Position numbers and translations under genes: made by a program. This document shows positions 1-7,077 of a stretch of 38,387 nucleotides of DNA, one piece after another. Source of the DNA: SSF53 sp036170535 (lineage in GTDB: Bacteria; Spirochaetota; Leptospiria; Leptospirales; Leptonemataceae); contig JAVHPJ010000157.1 in the NCBI GenBank assembly GCA_036170535.1, positions 1 through 38,387 of the forward strand, read 5' to 3'. The notes under the pieces were generated by a model. That model did no database searches. It saw only the letters and a list, made by a program, of their open reading frames with translations, and had not been told where the DNA came from. Each line of letters begins with the position of its first letter. The first letter of the stretch is position 1.

Positions 1-251
1 CGCGCGAGAAACTCCGCGCGCACGCCATCATTCACGCTTGCTTCGCAGCTTGCGCCGTCCGGCGCGCCAAAATCCATGTCGCACAAAAAGGTCTGGCCGA
101 CGCTTTCCAGAGTGCAAACGCGGGGCGTCTCGCGCACCACCGGCGCCGGCTCCGGAGCGATCGTTACAGGCGACGGGGCGGCGCAACGGAGCGCGAGGAC
201 AAGAGAGAACGCGAGCAGTGCGCGCGCCGGGTGAACAGTACAAAGCGTCAT
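1..251 (-). CDS. Putative lipoprotein, N-terminal part (cut by left edge)
   Basis: An open frame starts at an ATG read from 251 and runs without a stop off the left edge, giving 83 codons. The first 23 residues look like a lipoprotein signal peptide: an Arg at residue 10, a hydrophobic stretch (ALLAFSLVLAL) and a Cys at 23. The residue before that Cys is Arg, which is unusual even for the loose spirochaete lipobox, so ordinary secretion is possible. The mature part begins Pro/Ala-rich and then has Cys at about 44, 54 and 66. The gene lies 50 bases downstream of alr on the same strand and may share its transcript. I do not recognise the family and the C-terminus is missing. The signal peptide is seen directly; lipidation is inferred. 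Confidence 0.6.
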   Translation of the reverse strand, partial: MTLCTVHPARALLAFSLVLALRCAAPSPVTIAPEPAPVVRETPRVCTLESVGQTFLCDMDFGAPDGASCEASVNDGVRAEFLA

Positions 252-300
252 CGTTCAGAATATCGGCCGGAATGGCGCAAACGTGACGTTTGTCGGCGCC

Positions 301-1482
301 CTACTCGTCCTGTGCGACTGCCACGCGCGGAATTAAGCCGTGGATCCGCGTCACCACCTCGTAATTGATTGAGCCCGTCAGGCCCGCCAGGAAGTCCGCG
401 CTCGCCTCCTCCGCGCCCTGCCGACCGATCAAGACGACTTCATCGCCCGGCGCGGCGTCCGGAATCAGCGAAACATCGACAATAATCATGTTCATGCTGA
501 CGCGCCCCAGGACGCGCGCACGGCGATCGTGAATCAGCACATAGGCCCCGCGATTCGAAAGACCGCGATCATACCCTTCATAATATCCAACCGGCAGCAC
601 AGCCACGCGCGTATCGCGTTCCACTCGTTCGGTGCAGCCGTAGCCGACCGCGGCGCCCGCCGCCACATCGTGCACATGAGCGATCCGGGTGAGCCAGCGC
701 AGGGCCGGTCGCAGCTCCGGCGGCAGCCCCGCGGAACCGGACGTATGGCCCGCGCCATACAGCGCATGGGCGGAAAGGCGCGTCTGGGCCGAAGGCCACA
801 GGCCGTACAGGGAAATGCCGACGCGCAGCATATCCAGCCGCGACTCGGGCAAAATCAGGGCGGCCGCGCTCGCCGCCGCATGATGTAAAAGCACGCGCCC
901 CCGCGAATGCAGCTCCGCCTGGGTCCGCGCCTCCTTGAAGCGCTGTAACTGCAACAGGGCGTAACTTTGATCGCTGACATCTTCCACGTTGGCGAAATGG
1001 GTCATCAGCCCCGACCAGCGCAGCGCAGGCCGCTCCGACAGGAAGGCGAGACACGCTTGCCATTCTTTCCCCGCGGCGCCCAGGCGCGAGAGCCCGGTAT
1101 CGACTTTGACGTGAAACGGCAGCTCAGGCGCCCGACCGGCCAGCCGCTCCAGGCAGTCCAAAGAGGACAACACCAGGGTCGGCGGCGCTTCCGGAAAACG
1201 ACGGCGGAGTTCCTCGGCCTCGTCGATCTCCAGGCCGTTCTGACCCATGACCAGCGCCGGCGTACGGGCGTCGATGGCGCGCAGGGCGGCGAACTCGGCG
1301 ATCGAATTCACCCCGAACCAATCGACCCGCCCTTGTAGAGCGCGCACGGTGAGCTCCAGGCCGTGGCCATAGGCGTTGGACTTGACCACGCCCATCAAGC
1401 GCGCGCCGCCGGCCAGGCCGCGAAACACCCCGGCGTTGCGCCGGAGGGCGGCCACGGAGACTTCAACTCGTTGCGGGTTCAT
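301..1482 (-). CDS. alr: Alanine racemase
   Basis: A PLP enzyme of 393 residues that interconverts L- and D-alanine, supplying D-Ala for peptidoglycan in the cytoplasm. The PLP-binding lysine is K34 in the motif VVKSNAYGHG. The second catalytic residue, tyrosine, is Y281 in VGYGCT. The barrel motifs HVKVDTGLSRLG (about 124-135) and THFAN (about 161) are present, as is the C-terminal GRVSMNM motif near 326. Length is normal for the family (about 360-390), with a modest insertion rich in Gly, Ala and Leu at about 235-258. The ATG at 1482 begins the usual N-terminus of the first barrel strand. The gene is divergent from the small basic protein at 1630 and upstream of the lipoprotein that leaves the window. 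Assignment is firm. Confidence 0.95.
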   Translation of the reverse strand: MNPQRVEVSVAALRRNAGVFRGLAGGARLMGVVKSNAYGHGLELTVRALQGRVDWFGVNSIAEFAALRAIDARTPALVMGQNGLEIDEAEELRRRFPEAPPTLVLSSLDCLERLAGRAPELPFHVKVDTGLSRLGAAGKEWQACLAFLSERPALRWSGLMTHFANVEDVSDQSYALLQLQRFKEARTQAELHSRGRVLLHHAAASAAALILPESRLDMLRVGISLYGLWPSAQTRLSAHALYGAGHTSGSAGLPPELRPALRWLTRIAHVHDVAAGAAVGYGCTERVERDTRVAVLPVGYYEGYDRGLSNRGAYVLIHDRRARVLGRVSMNMIIVDVSLIPDAAPGDEVVLIGRQGAEEASADFLAGLTGSINYEVVTRIHGLIPRVAVAQDE

Positions 1483-1629
1483 GGCGATCAGCGACGCGAA
1501 TCGCGCCCAGACCAGGAAATGAAACGCTTTTTTCGTTGCAATACCGAACCGCCCGCAGATCCTGGCTCTTTAAATACCGGAGCGCCTGATCGCTCTTCTT
1601 GCGCCCGGGGGGCGCCGAGCAGTTTCGCC

Positions 1630-1767
1630 ATGAAGAAAGTACGGACCACGCGCAAAGTGCGCATCAACATAGCAAAAAAGCGCCACGCGCGCATTTTGCG
1701 CAGCAAGGCGAAGCAGGCGCATCGTCGCGGCACAGGCTATAAAGAAATGGAAGAAAGCAACGGCTAA
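1630..1767 (+). CDS. Very basic 45-residue protein
   Basis: A 45-codon frame of strongly basic composition (MKKVRTTRKVRINIAKKRH at the N-terminus, several KAK/HRR clusters, acidic tail EMEESNG). The composition suits a small ribosome-associated or RNA-binding protein; a relative of the AURKAIP1/COX24-type or other tiny ribosomal proteins is possible, but I cannot assign it. There is no clear Shine-Dalgarno sequence at the normal distance; a G-run at 1607-1612, part of a 6-bp GC hairpin (1601-1615), lies about 18 bases upstream. The frame stays open upstream into the antisense of alr, but the first sensible start is this ATG. It is divergent from alr and followed by the hairpin-rich leader of the next gene. 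Codon content distinct from a shadow frame supports it being real. Confidence 0.55.
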   Translation: MKKVRTTRKVRINIAKKRHARILRSKAKQAHRRGTGYKEMEESNG

Positions 1768-1837
1768 TTTCTTTTCGCCTTTTCCCCTCGCCCCGCGTCT
1801 TATACTCCGTTCAGACCCGATCCGATAGCGTTCTCCG

Positions 1838-1929
1838 CCTGGAACCTTCCTTCCTTCCAGGATTTGTTCTCAGGAAGCGCTTGAATAATTCCGTCCCTCA
1901 ATAGTAAGGGACGGATTCCATTCGTGGAA
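1838..1929 (+). promoter_or_regulatory. Hairpin-rich leader: three successive inverted repeats
   Basis: Three perfect inverted repeats lie between the small basic gene and the capD-like gene. The first has 7-bp arms at 1838-1844 and 1855-1861. The second has 9-bp arms at 1890-1898 and 1907-1915. The third has 5-bp arms at 1916-1920 and 1925-1929 around a TTCG loop. None is followed by a T-run, so a classical terminator is not evident. A TATACT hexamer at 1801-1806 could be a -10 box placing the hairpins in the 5' leader, but no good -35 is seen. A GGAG ribosome site (about 1937-1940) follows before the ATG at 1947. Confidence 0.4.
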
Positions 1930-1946
1930 GCCGGCAGGAGCGCCCC

Positions 1947-3875
1947 ATGTTTGACTTTCTACAGCAACATCGCCGTTTCCTGGTTTTGCCGGTGGATGCG
2001 CTGCTCGCCGGACTCGCCTTTTATGTCGCCTGCGGCCTGCGCTTCGATGGGTTCGACCCCTCCGCCTGGCCCATCTTTCCCGGTTGGGGAGAGTTTCTGC
2101 GCATCACCGGCACGCTGGTCGTCGCCAAGGTCACCGTCCTCATCATCATCGGCGTCTACCGCAGTCTGTGGGCCTACGCCTCGATCTACGACGTCGTGCA
2201 GATCTTCAAGGCCACCCTGCTCGGCAGCCTGGCCGGCGTAACCGTGCTGCTGTTTTACAATCGTCTCGAAGGCGTTTCGCGCAGCGCGCTGATTCTTGAC
2301 GGGATGTTCTTCTTTTTGCTGATCAGCTTTCGCAGCTTCAGCTGGCGCATTGTGCGCGACCTGTTCCTCTTTACGGCGCCGCGGCACGGCCGGCGCACGA
2401 TTCTGATCGGCGCGGGCCTTGCGGGCGGACGGCTGTTACGCGAACTGCGCGACGAGGTCGAGGGCGAGCTCTTTCCAGTCGGTTTGTTGGACGACGATTC
2501 CTCCAAGCGCGGCGCCGTGATGCAGGGCCTGCCGGTGCTCGGTCGCCTGGACGATCTCGCGCGCACCATTCGCGATTATAATATCGAGTCGGTGGTCGTC
2601 ACCGAGAAGTACTCCAGCGCGCGTATGCGCATGATCTACCGCGTCTGCGAAGAGAACGGCGTGAGTTGCAAAACCCTGCCGCCCCTGCGCGAACTTTTGA
2701 GTCGCAAAAAAATCGGGCAGTCCCTGCGCGAGCTCAGCCTGGAAGACCTGTTGGGCCGCGAAGTGGTCAATCTGGAAACTTCCGAAATCAAAACGGCGTT
2801 CAAAGAGAAGACGATTCTGATCACCGGCGCTGGCGGCTCGATCGGCAGCGAAGTGTGCCGGCAGCTTTTCCATTGCGAACCGGCGGCCCTGATCCTGTTC
2901 GAGCAAGCCGAAACGCCGCTTTACGAAATCGACTACGAACTCCGCAATATGCAGACCGTAGCCAATGCGCGTCGGCCCCAGATCGTCTCGGTCGTGGGCG
3001 ACGTGCGGGACGAAAGCGCGTTGCGCAGCATTTTTCAGAACTACGACATCCAGGTTGTCTTCCACTGCGCCGCGTACAAGCACGTGCCCATGATGGAACT
3101 GAACCCGGGCGAAGCGGTCATGAATAACGTGATCGGCACCATCCGCCTGGCCGAGGCGGCGCGCGACGCAAGCGTCGATCGCTTTGTCATGATCTCCACC
3201 GACAAGGCGGTCAATCCGGTCAATATCATGGGCGCCACAAAACGCATTGCGGAGCTCTACATCCAGAATCTCGCGCGCGCAACGGAAACCTGCTACATCA
3301 CCGTCCGTTTTGGCAACGTGCTCGGTTCGAACGGATCCGTCATTCCGCTCTTTTCGCGTCAGATTGAAAACGGCGGGCCGGTCACCGTCACCCACCCGGA
3401 CATCATTCGCTATTTCATGACGATCCCGGAAGCCGCGGGCCTGGTCATTCAGGCCGGCGCGATGGGTCAGGAAGGCGAAATTTTCATACTGGATATGGGC
3501 GAGCCGGTCAAGATCCGCGATCTCGCGGAAGATATGATTCGTTTTGCCGGCCTCACTCCGCACACGGACATCGAGATTAAGTACATCGGTCTCAGACCGG
3601 GTGAAAAACTCTTCGAAGAATTGCTGCTGGCCGGCGAAGGCATTCAGCCGACGCGTCACCGCAAGATTCACATCGCACTTTCCAAGCTCGTCAACCTCGC
3701 CACCCTGCAGCGCCAGATTCAGAAGTTGGCGGAGGCCGCGCGCGCCAACAATCGCAGCGCCATCGACGAACGCATCGCGGACATTTTGCCCGAGTACAAG
3801 CCCGTTTACACCCTGGGACCGCCGGAATCACGGACCGTGTTCGAGGAAGAAGAACAACGGCATCGTTCCAGTTAA
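1947..3875 (+). CDS. CapD/PglF/WbpM-type NDP-sugar 4,6-dehydratase, membrane-bound
   Basis: A 642-residue polysaccharide-biosynthesis protein of the FlaA1/CapD superfamily, which converts UDP-GlcNAc-type sugars to 4-keto-6-deoxy sugars at the inner membrane. The first about 130 residues hold four membrane segments. Residues about 145-260 form a CoA-binding-like Rossmann domain (IGAGLAGGRLLRELRDE). The catalytic SDR domain starts with ITGAGGSIGSEV near 291. It contains AAYKHVPMMELNP and STDKAVNPVNIMGATKR, where the usual catalytic Tyr of the YxxxK motif is Met, as in the large PglF/WbpM enzymes. A late RPGEKLFEELL motif is typical. Start is ATG after a GGAG site. The last 48 bases overlap the 3' end of the opposite-strand gene. 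Exact sugar product is unknown; Wzm/Wzt further on suggest use in O-antigen. Confidence 0.9.
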   Translation: MFDFLQQHRRFLVLPVDALLAGLAFYVACGLRFDGFDPSAWPIFPGWGEFLRITGTLVVAKVTVLIIIGVYRSLWAYASIYDVVQIFKATLLGSLAGVTVLLFYNRLEGVSRSALILDGMFFFLLISFRSFSWRIVRDLFLFTAPRHGRRTILIGAGLAGGRLLRELRDEVEGELFPVGLLDDDSSKRGAVMQGLPVLGRLDDLARTIRDYNIESVVVTEKYSSARMRMIYRVCEENGVSCKTLPPLRELLSRKKIGQSLRELSLEDLLGREVVNLETSEIKTAFKEKTILITGAGGSIGSEVCRQLFHCEPAALILFEQAETPLYEIDYELRNMQTVANARRPQIVSVVGDVRDESALRSIFQNYDIQVVFHCAAYKHVPMMELNPGEAVMNNVIGTIRLAEAARDASVDRFVMISTDKAVNPVNIMGATKRIAELYIQNLARATETCYITVRFGNVLGSNGSVIPLFSRQIENGGPVTVTHPDIIRYFMTIPEAAGLVIQAGAMGQEGEIFILDMGEPVKIRDLAEDMIRFAGLTPHTDIEIKYIGLRPGEKLFEELLLAGEGIQPTRHRKIHIALSKLVNLATLQRQIQKLAEAARANNRSAIDERIADILPEYKPVYTLGPPESRTVFEEEEQRHRSS

Positions 3876-5165
3876 TTCCGTTTTCAGAAGCATAAGGCTG
3901 CCGAAAAAAAAGAGTCCCGCCAACGCGGGGACGGCGAAACGCAGTCGCCCCGTCTCTGCGACGCCCGCCGGCTCGGACGTTGCGACGCCGAGAGCGGCCA
4001 GCGTCAGCGCAGTCAGACTGAACAGGCGCTGAATGTTTGCATAAGTCGACCAGTACTCGTCGGCCGTCGCGGCGGCGCCAAGCAGCAGCGCCCCGCCCGC
4101 CCCGGCCGCCGCAAGCGCCAGCCACAGTCCGACGGAAGAACGTTTGGCCAATAAGCGCCGCGCGCAAAATGCGCACCACGGCGCGAGCGCGAGCAGCGCG
4201 GGCAAAAGCGCCGCAAGCATTGTCCGACCGGACAACAGCGCATCGGGAGCGCGCAAATATTCAAGCCAGCCGGAAAACCAGACCCCGCCGCGCTGCGCCG
4301 CCAGGGCCGGAGAAAAGCCCGCCGCCTGCCATACAAACAGCATCGGCGCAAGCGCCAGTGCAATCAGCGCGCAGCCGTACAGGGCGGCCAACAGGATGCG
4401 CCGCGGCGCGCTCTGCGACAGCCAGGCCAGCGTCGCCGGCAGCGCGCCGGCGGCGAAAATCAGCGCAATCAGGGTTTCTTTTGTCAGGGCCGCATACGCC
4501 AGTGCGATTACGCCGCCGAGCGTACAGACGGCGCGTTGTCCGCGCGACGCAGCCGCCGCTGGATATTGCGCGGCTGCCGTCTCTGCAAACGCGCCGCCGC
4601 GTTCCAGCGCGAGCAGACCGACGAGCGCGAGTGCGAGCGCGAGACCGTCGGCCACGGAGAGCAGCAGGGCCAGCGCAGTGAACGGATTTAATGCGTACGC
4701 GTAGAGCGCAAGGCGCGCCGCGCGCGCCGGAGTTCCGGCGCTGTACATGCGCAGTGCCAACAGTCCCGTGCTGAGGGCGTGCGCAAGCGCAAGCGCCAGG
4801 GGAAAGGCGAATATCAGCGCCCGCGGACCGATCCAGTAGGCCGGCGCGACAAGCCACGCGAGGCCCATGCGCGCGCGACGAAACGCGTCCGAGTCCACGA
4901 TCGCCCGCGGACCGCCGGCCGCTTCCGCCGCAAGGTAATAGAAAAACTGACCGTCGTAGCCGCCGCTGGAATACACCAACGCGGGCCGGGGCAAGGACCC
5001 CTGATTGAGTTTTGCAAAACAGAGCGCGGAACTATGACAGCCAAATCCGATCAGCGCCGAAACGTCGCCCGCGCGCGTCGCACGCACGCACGCCAGCGCC
5101 AGGAGAAACGCCAGCGCGAGCAACGCCGGCGAGAGGCGGGCGAAGGGAACGCGCCGACGCGTCAC
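3828..5165 (-). CDS. Multi-pass membrane protein, GT-C glycosyltransferase-like
   Basis: A very hydrophobic protein with about ten membrane segments, probably a lipid-linked-sugar-dependent glycosyltransferase. After the first membrane segment comes a periplasmic-type loop with YSSGGYDGQFFYYLA, and then DAFRRARMGLAWL. This GYDGQFYY signature followed by an Arg-rich repeat is what I associate with bacterial GT-C proteins resembling PIG-V mannosyltransferases. The frame could start at 5264, but that would overlap the upstream gene by 100 bases. The preferred start is GTG at 5165, whose codon overlaps the TGA of the STAS-like gene (GTGA) and gives 445 residues starting just before the first membrane helix. 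The 3' end overlaps the capD-like gene by 48 bases in convergent orientation. Substrate unknown. Confidence 0.7.
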   Translation of the reverse strand: MTRRRVPFARLSPALLALAFLLALACVRATRAGDVSALIGFGCHSSALCFAKLNQGSLPRPALVYSSGGYDGQFFYYLAAEAAGGPRAIVDSDAFRRARMGLAWLVAPAYWIGPRALIFAFPLALALAHALSTGLLALRMYSAGTPARAARLALYAYALNPFTALALLLSVADGLALALALVGLLALERGGAFAETAAAQYPAAAASRGQRAVCTLGGVIALAYAALTKETLIALIFAAGALPATLAWLSQSAPRRILLAALYGCALIALALAPMLFVWQAAGFSPALAAQRGGVWFSGWLEYLRAPDALLSGRTMLAALLPALLALAPWCAFCARRLLAKRSSVGLWLALAAAGAGGALLLGAAATADEYWSTYANIQRLFSLTALTLAALGVATSEPAGVAETGRLRFAVPALAGLFFFGSLMLLKTELTGTMPLFFFLEHGP

Positions 5166-5638
5166 AGGAGGCCTGTACGACCGTCCGCGTCCACGCCAAA
5201 GTGCGCATAACACGCGGGACATTGATACATACCGGCGCCCGGAAAGCGCACCACGGCGCCGCACTGCGGGCAGTCGGCCGCGGCTTGCGTATCGTCCGGC
5301 GCCGCGTCGGAATACGCGCGCTCCGGCGCAGGTTCGCCCGGCGCGCGCAATTCAACGGCGCGTTCGCTGACCGGCAGTCCAAAAATGGAAAACTGCACCG
5401 CCGCCTTCTCGCCCAGATTCACAATGCTCGCCGCCAGATCGGCCGCGTCCTCAATTCCGGCAAGACCGCGTTTGAGGCCCAGGGCGCCCTCCGGCAAGAC
5501 GGGCGTGATGTGTTCCGCATCAATCGCTACATTTCGATAGCCGCGGCGATACAGCGCTTCCACCTCGCCCGTGAGAATCCGGGCCGACTCGGCGTCCAGG
5601 AGTCCGTGCGCCTTCAATAAGAATTGCTTTTCTGTCAT
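5162..5638 (-). CDS. STAS-like domain protein with C-terminal zinc ribbon
   Basis: A 158-residue soluble protein. Residues about 1-95 resemble a STAS (anti-sigma-antagonist) fold: a short strand and a helix, then a strand pattern VAIDAEHITPVLPEGALGL that matches the DLSxVxxIDSSGLGAL region, although the phosphorylatable Ser is not obvious. Residues about 98-120 are an acidic Ala/Pro linker. The tail carries C123-x2-C126 and C140-x2-C143 in CPQCGAVVRF and YQCPACYAHF, a zinc-ribbon pattern. The gene is translationally coupled (GTGA overlap) to the downstream GT-C-like membrane protein. The zinc ribbon is clear; the STAS assignment is a resemblance by eye. It may act in partner switching or as a scaffold. 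Confidence 0.6.
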   Translation of the reverse strand: MTEKQFLLKAHGLLDAESARILTGEVEALYRRGYRNVAIDAEHITPVLPEGALGLKRGLAGIEDAADLAASIVNLGEKAAVQFSIFGLPVSERAVELRAPGEPAPERAYSDAAPDDTQAAADCPQCGAVVRFPGAGMYQCPACYAHFGVDADGRTGLL

Positions 5639-5693
5639 CCCCGGAAAAACGTGCGACTTGCGCGTCCTCTTTACTATAGTTCGGACGATTTGA

Positions 5694-6551
5694 ATGTCCT
5701 CAGTACCTCAATCACGCATCTACCTCGGCTGGGCGAAAGAATTTTTTCTGTCGCTTCTGTTCGTGCTGCAACTGCCCATCGCGCTTTTTTATCGGCGCTC
5801 ATACCGGGCGGGCCGGCGCAAAGAAACGGCGATCATCCTGACGGACGTCGGCGCGAGCCCCCTGCTCTACGCGCGCCTGGCGGGCCGCTTGCAACAGCTG
5901 GGTTTCTCAACCCTCGTTTTTTCCTGCGCCAGCCCCATTCAGGATGTGCGCTCCCACTCGCGACGGCTCGCCGCGGAACTCAGCGAGCGCAACGTGCACG
6001 ACGGCCTGATCATCGGACACGGCATGGGCGCGCTGGTCGCCCTGTCTTTGCCGGACGCAGGACGGCAGCGCGTGGAACGGCTGGTGACGCTGGGCGCGCC
6101 GTTTCACGGTTCGCGACTCTTCATGAGCGCGCCGTTTATTCCGGCCCTTCGGGACATGGCCACCGGCAGCGAATTTTTGCTTTTACATCGCATGAACGCC
6201 CTGTTGTTCACGTCCTTTGATCCCTTTTCGGCCTGGCAAAACCAGTGGATTCTGCCTTTCAATCTGTCGCACTTTGGCCAGGGCCGCGATCTCATATTTG
6301 ACCAGGTGGGACACTACAACCTCGCGCTGGGCGGCGACAATCTCGACACGCTCTGCGAATTTTTGAGCGAACGCTATCCGGATAATCTGACGGCGCTGGA
6401 TCAGGCGAAACGCGATCTGGGCGAAAGCGGACGCTCGGCGGCGCCGGGACCCGCGCTTGTGCGCGCCCGGTCGGCCCCTGCAGCGCGTCCGGCGCGGGAC
6501 AAGTCGCCGGCCGCCAGAAAGAAGGCCGCCGCACGCGGACGCAAACGATGA
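5694..6551 (+). CDS. Alpha/beta-hydrolase (lipase-like) lacking the nucleophile serine
   Basis: A 285-residue protein of the lipase/PGAP1-like alpha/beta-hydrolase type. A hydrophobic anchor lies at about 17-33. The fold signature IIGHGMGALVAL (106-117) sits where GHSMGG is expected, but residue 110 is Gly (codon ggc at 6021-6023) instead of Ser. It is followed by LVTLGAPFHGS, which is typical of lipases in this family, and by a likely catalytic His at 207 (VGHYNLALG). The C-terminal 30 residues are Arg/Lys/Ala-rich and probably disordered. It is therefore either a pseudoenzyme or uses another chemistry. No clear ribosome site precedes the ATG. The stop overlaps the start of the MazG-like gene (ATGA), so the two are co-translated. 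Confidence 0.75.
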   Translation: MSSVPQSRIYLGWAKEFFLSLLFVLQLPIALFYRRSYRAGRRKETAIILTDVGASPLLYARLAGRLQQLGFSTLVFSCASPIQDVRSHSRRLAAELSERNVHDGLIIGHGMGALVALSLPDAGRQRVERLVTLGAPFHGSRLFMSAPFIPALRDMATGSEFLLLHRMNALLFTSFDPFSAWQNQWILPFNLSHFGQGRDLIFDQVGHYNLALGGDNLDTLCEFLSERYPDNLTALDQAKRDLGESGRSAAPGPALVRARSAPAARPARDKSPAARKKAAARGRKR

Positions 6552-6889
6552 ACGCCGGCGAATCGCCGGCGGCGCATACGCTGGCGGAGTTGCAGGCCCG
6601 GGTCGATCGCTACATTCGCGCAACCGGCAAAGGCTACTTTGACGAACTTACCAACCTGGCGCGCCTGACGGAGGAGACCGGCGAACTCGCGCGCATCTAT
6701 GCGCGCACGCGCGGTCAGCTCAAACCCAAAGTCGACGACGACGTTTCACCCGCGGCGCTGCGGCGTGAAATGGGCGATTTGTTGTTCGTGCTGATTTGCC
6801 TGGCCAATCAAGCCGACGTGGATCTGGGCGCAGCCGTGGACGAAGTGATCGCAAAGTATGCAACGCGCGACGCGAGGCGCCACGACTGA
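6548..6889 (+). CDS. MazG-like nucleotide pyrophosphohydrolase
   Basis: A 113-residue all-alpha protein of the MazG-like NTP pyrophosphohydrolase superfamily, which hydrolyses (d)NTPs or related nucleotides to monophosphates and pyrophosphate. The magnesium-binding pattern EExxE...ExxD is present as EETGELAR (about 42-49) and EMGDLLFVLICLAN (about 75-88). The preceding helix LTNLARLTEETGE is also typical. Length matches single-domain members. The ATG overlaps the stop of the hydrolase gene by four bases, so the pair is an operon. The substrate cannot be told from sequence. Confidence 0.85.
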   Translation: MNAGESPAAHTLAELQARVDRYIRATGKGYFDELTNLARLTEETGELARIYARTRGQLKPKVDDDVSPAALRREMGDLLFVLICLANQADVDLGAAVDEVIAKYATRDARRHD

Positions 6890-7016
6890 TCGGGCGCGCG
6901 CCGATTGTTAAAAAAATACGCCGCGGAGTCGCATTTACTCGTAAAACTACCCGCCGTTTCCCGTAAAAGCGCGCGCACCGGGCGCAGGCCGGCCGATGGC
7001 GCGGAGCGTCGCCATG

Positions 7017-7045
7017 TTGACGCAGTCCGGCCGACCGGATATGAT
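7017..7045 (+). promoter_or_regulatory. Sigma-70-type promoter for the acyltransferase gene
   Basis: TTGACG (7017-7022) and TATGAT (7040-7045) are separated by exactly 17 bases, a near-consensus -35/-10 pair. Transcription would start near 7052, about 26 bases before the ATG at 7078. It lies in the 188-base gap after the MazG-like gene. Confidence 0.6.
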
Positions 7046-7077
7046 CAGGGCTGAGGACGCGTTTCCGCAATCAACCC

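Noticed and set aside
38..286. Open frames on both strands at the left edge (plus 38-286 and minus 28-243)
   Set aside because: The frame from 251 to the left edge has a proper lipoprotein signal peptide; the other two are Arg/Pro-rich shadows.
2436..3671. A 411-codon minus-strand frame opposite the capD-like gene
   Set aside because: It is antisense to a clear SDR enzyme and shows no domain.
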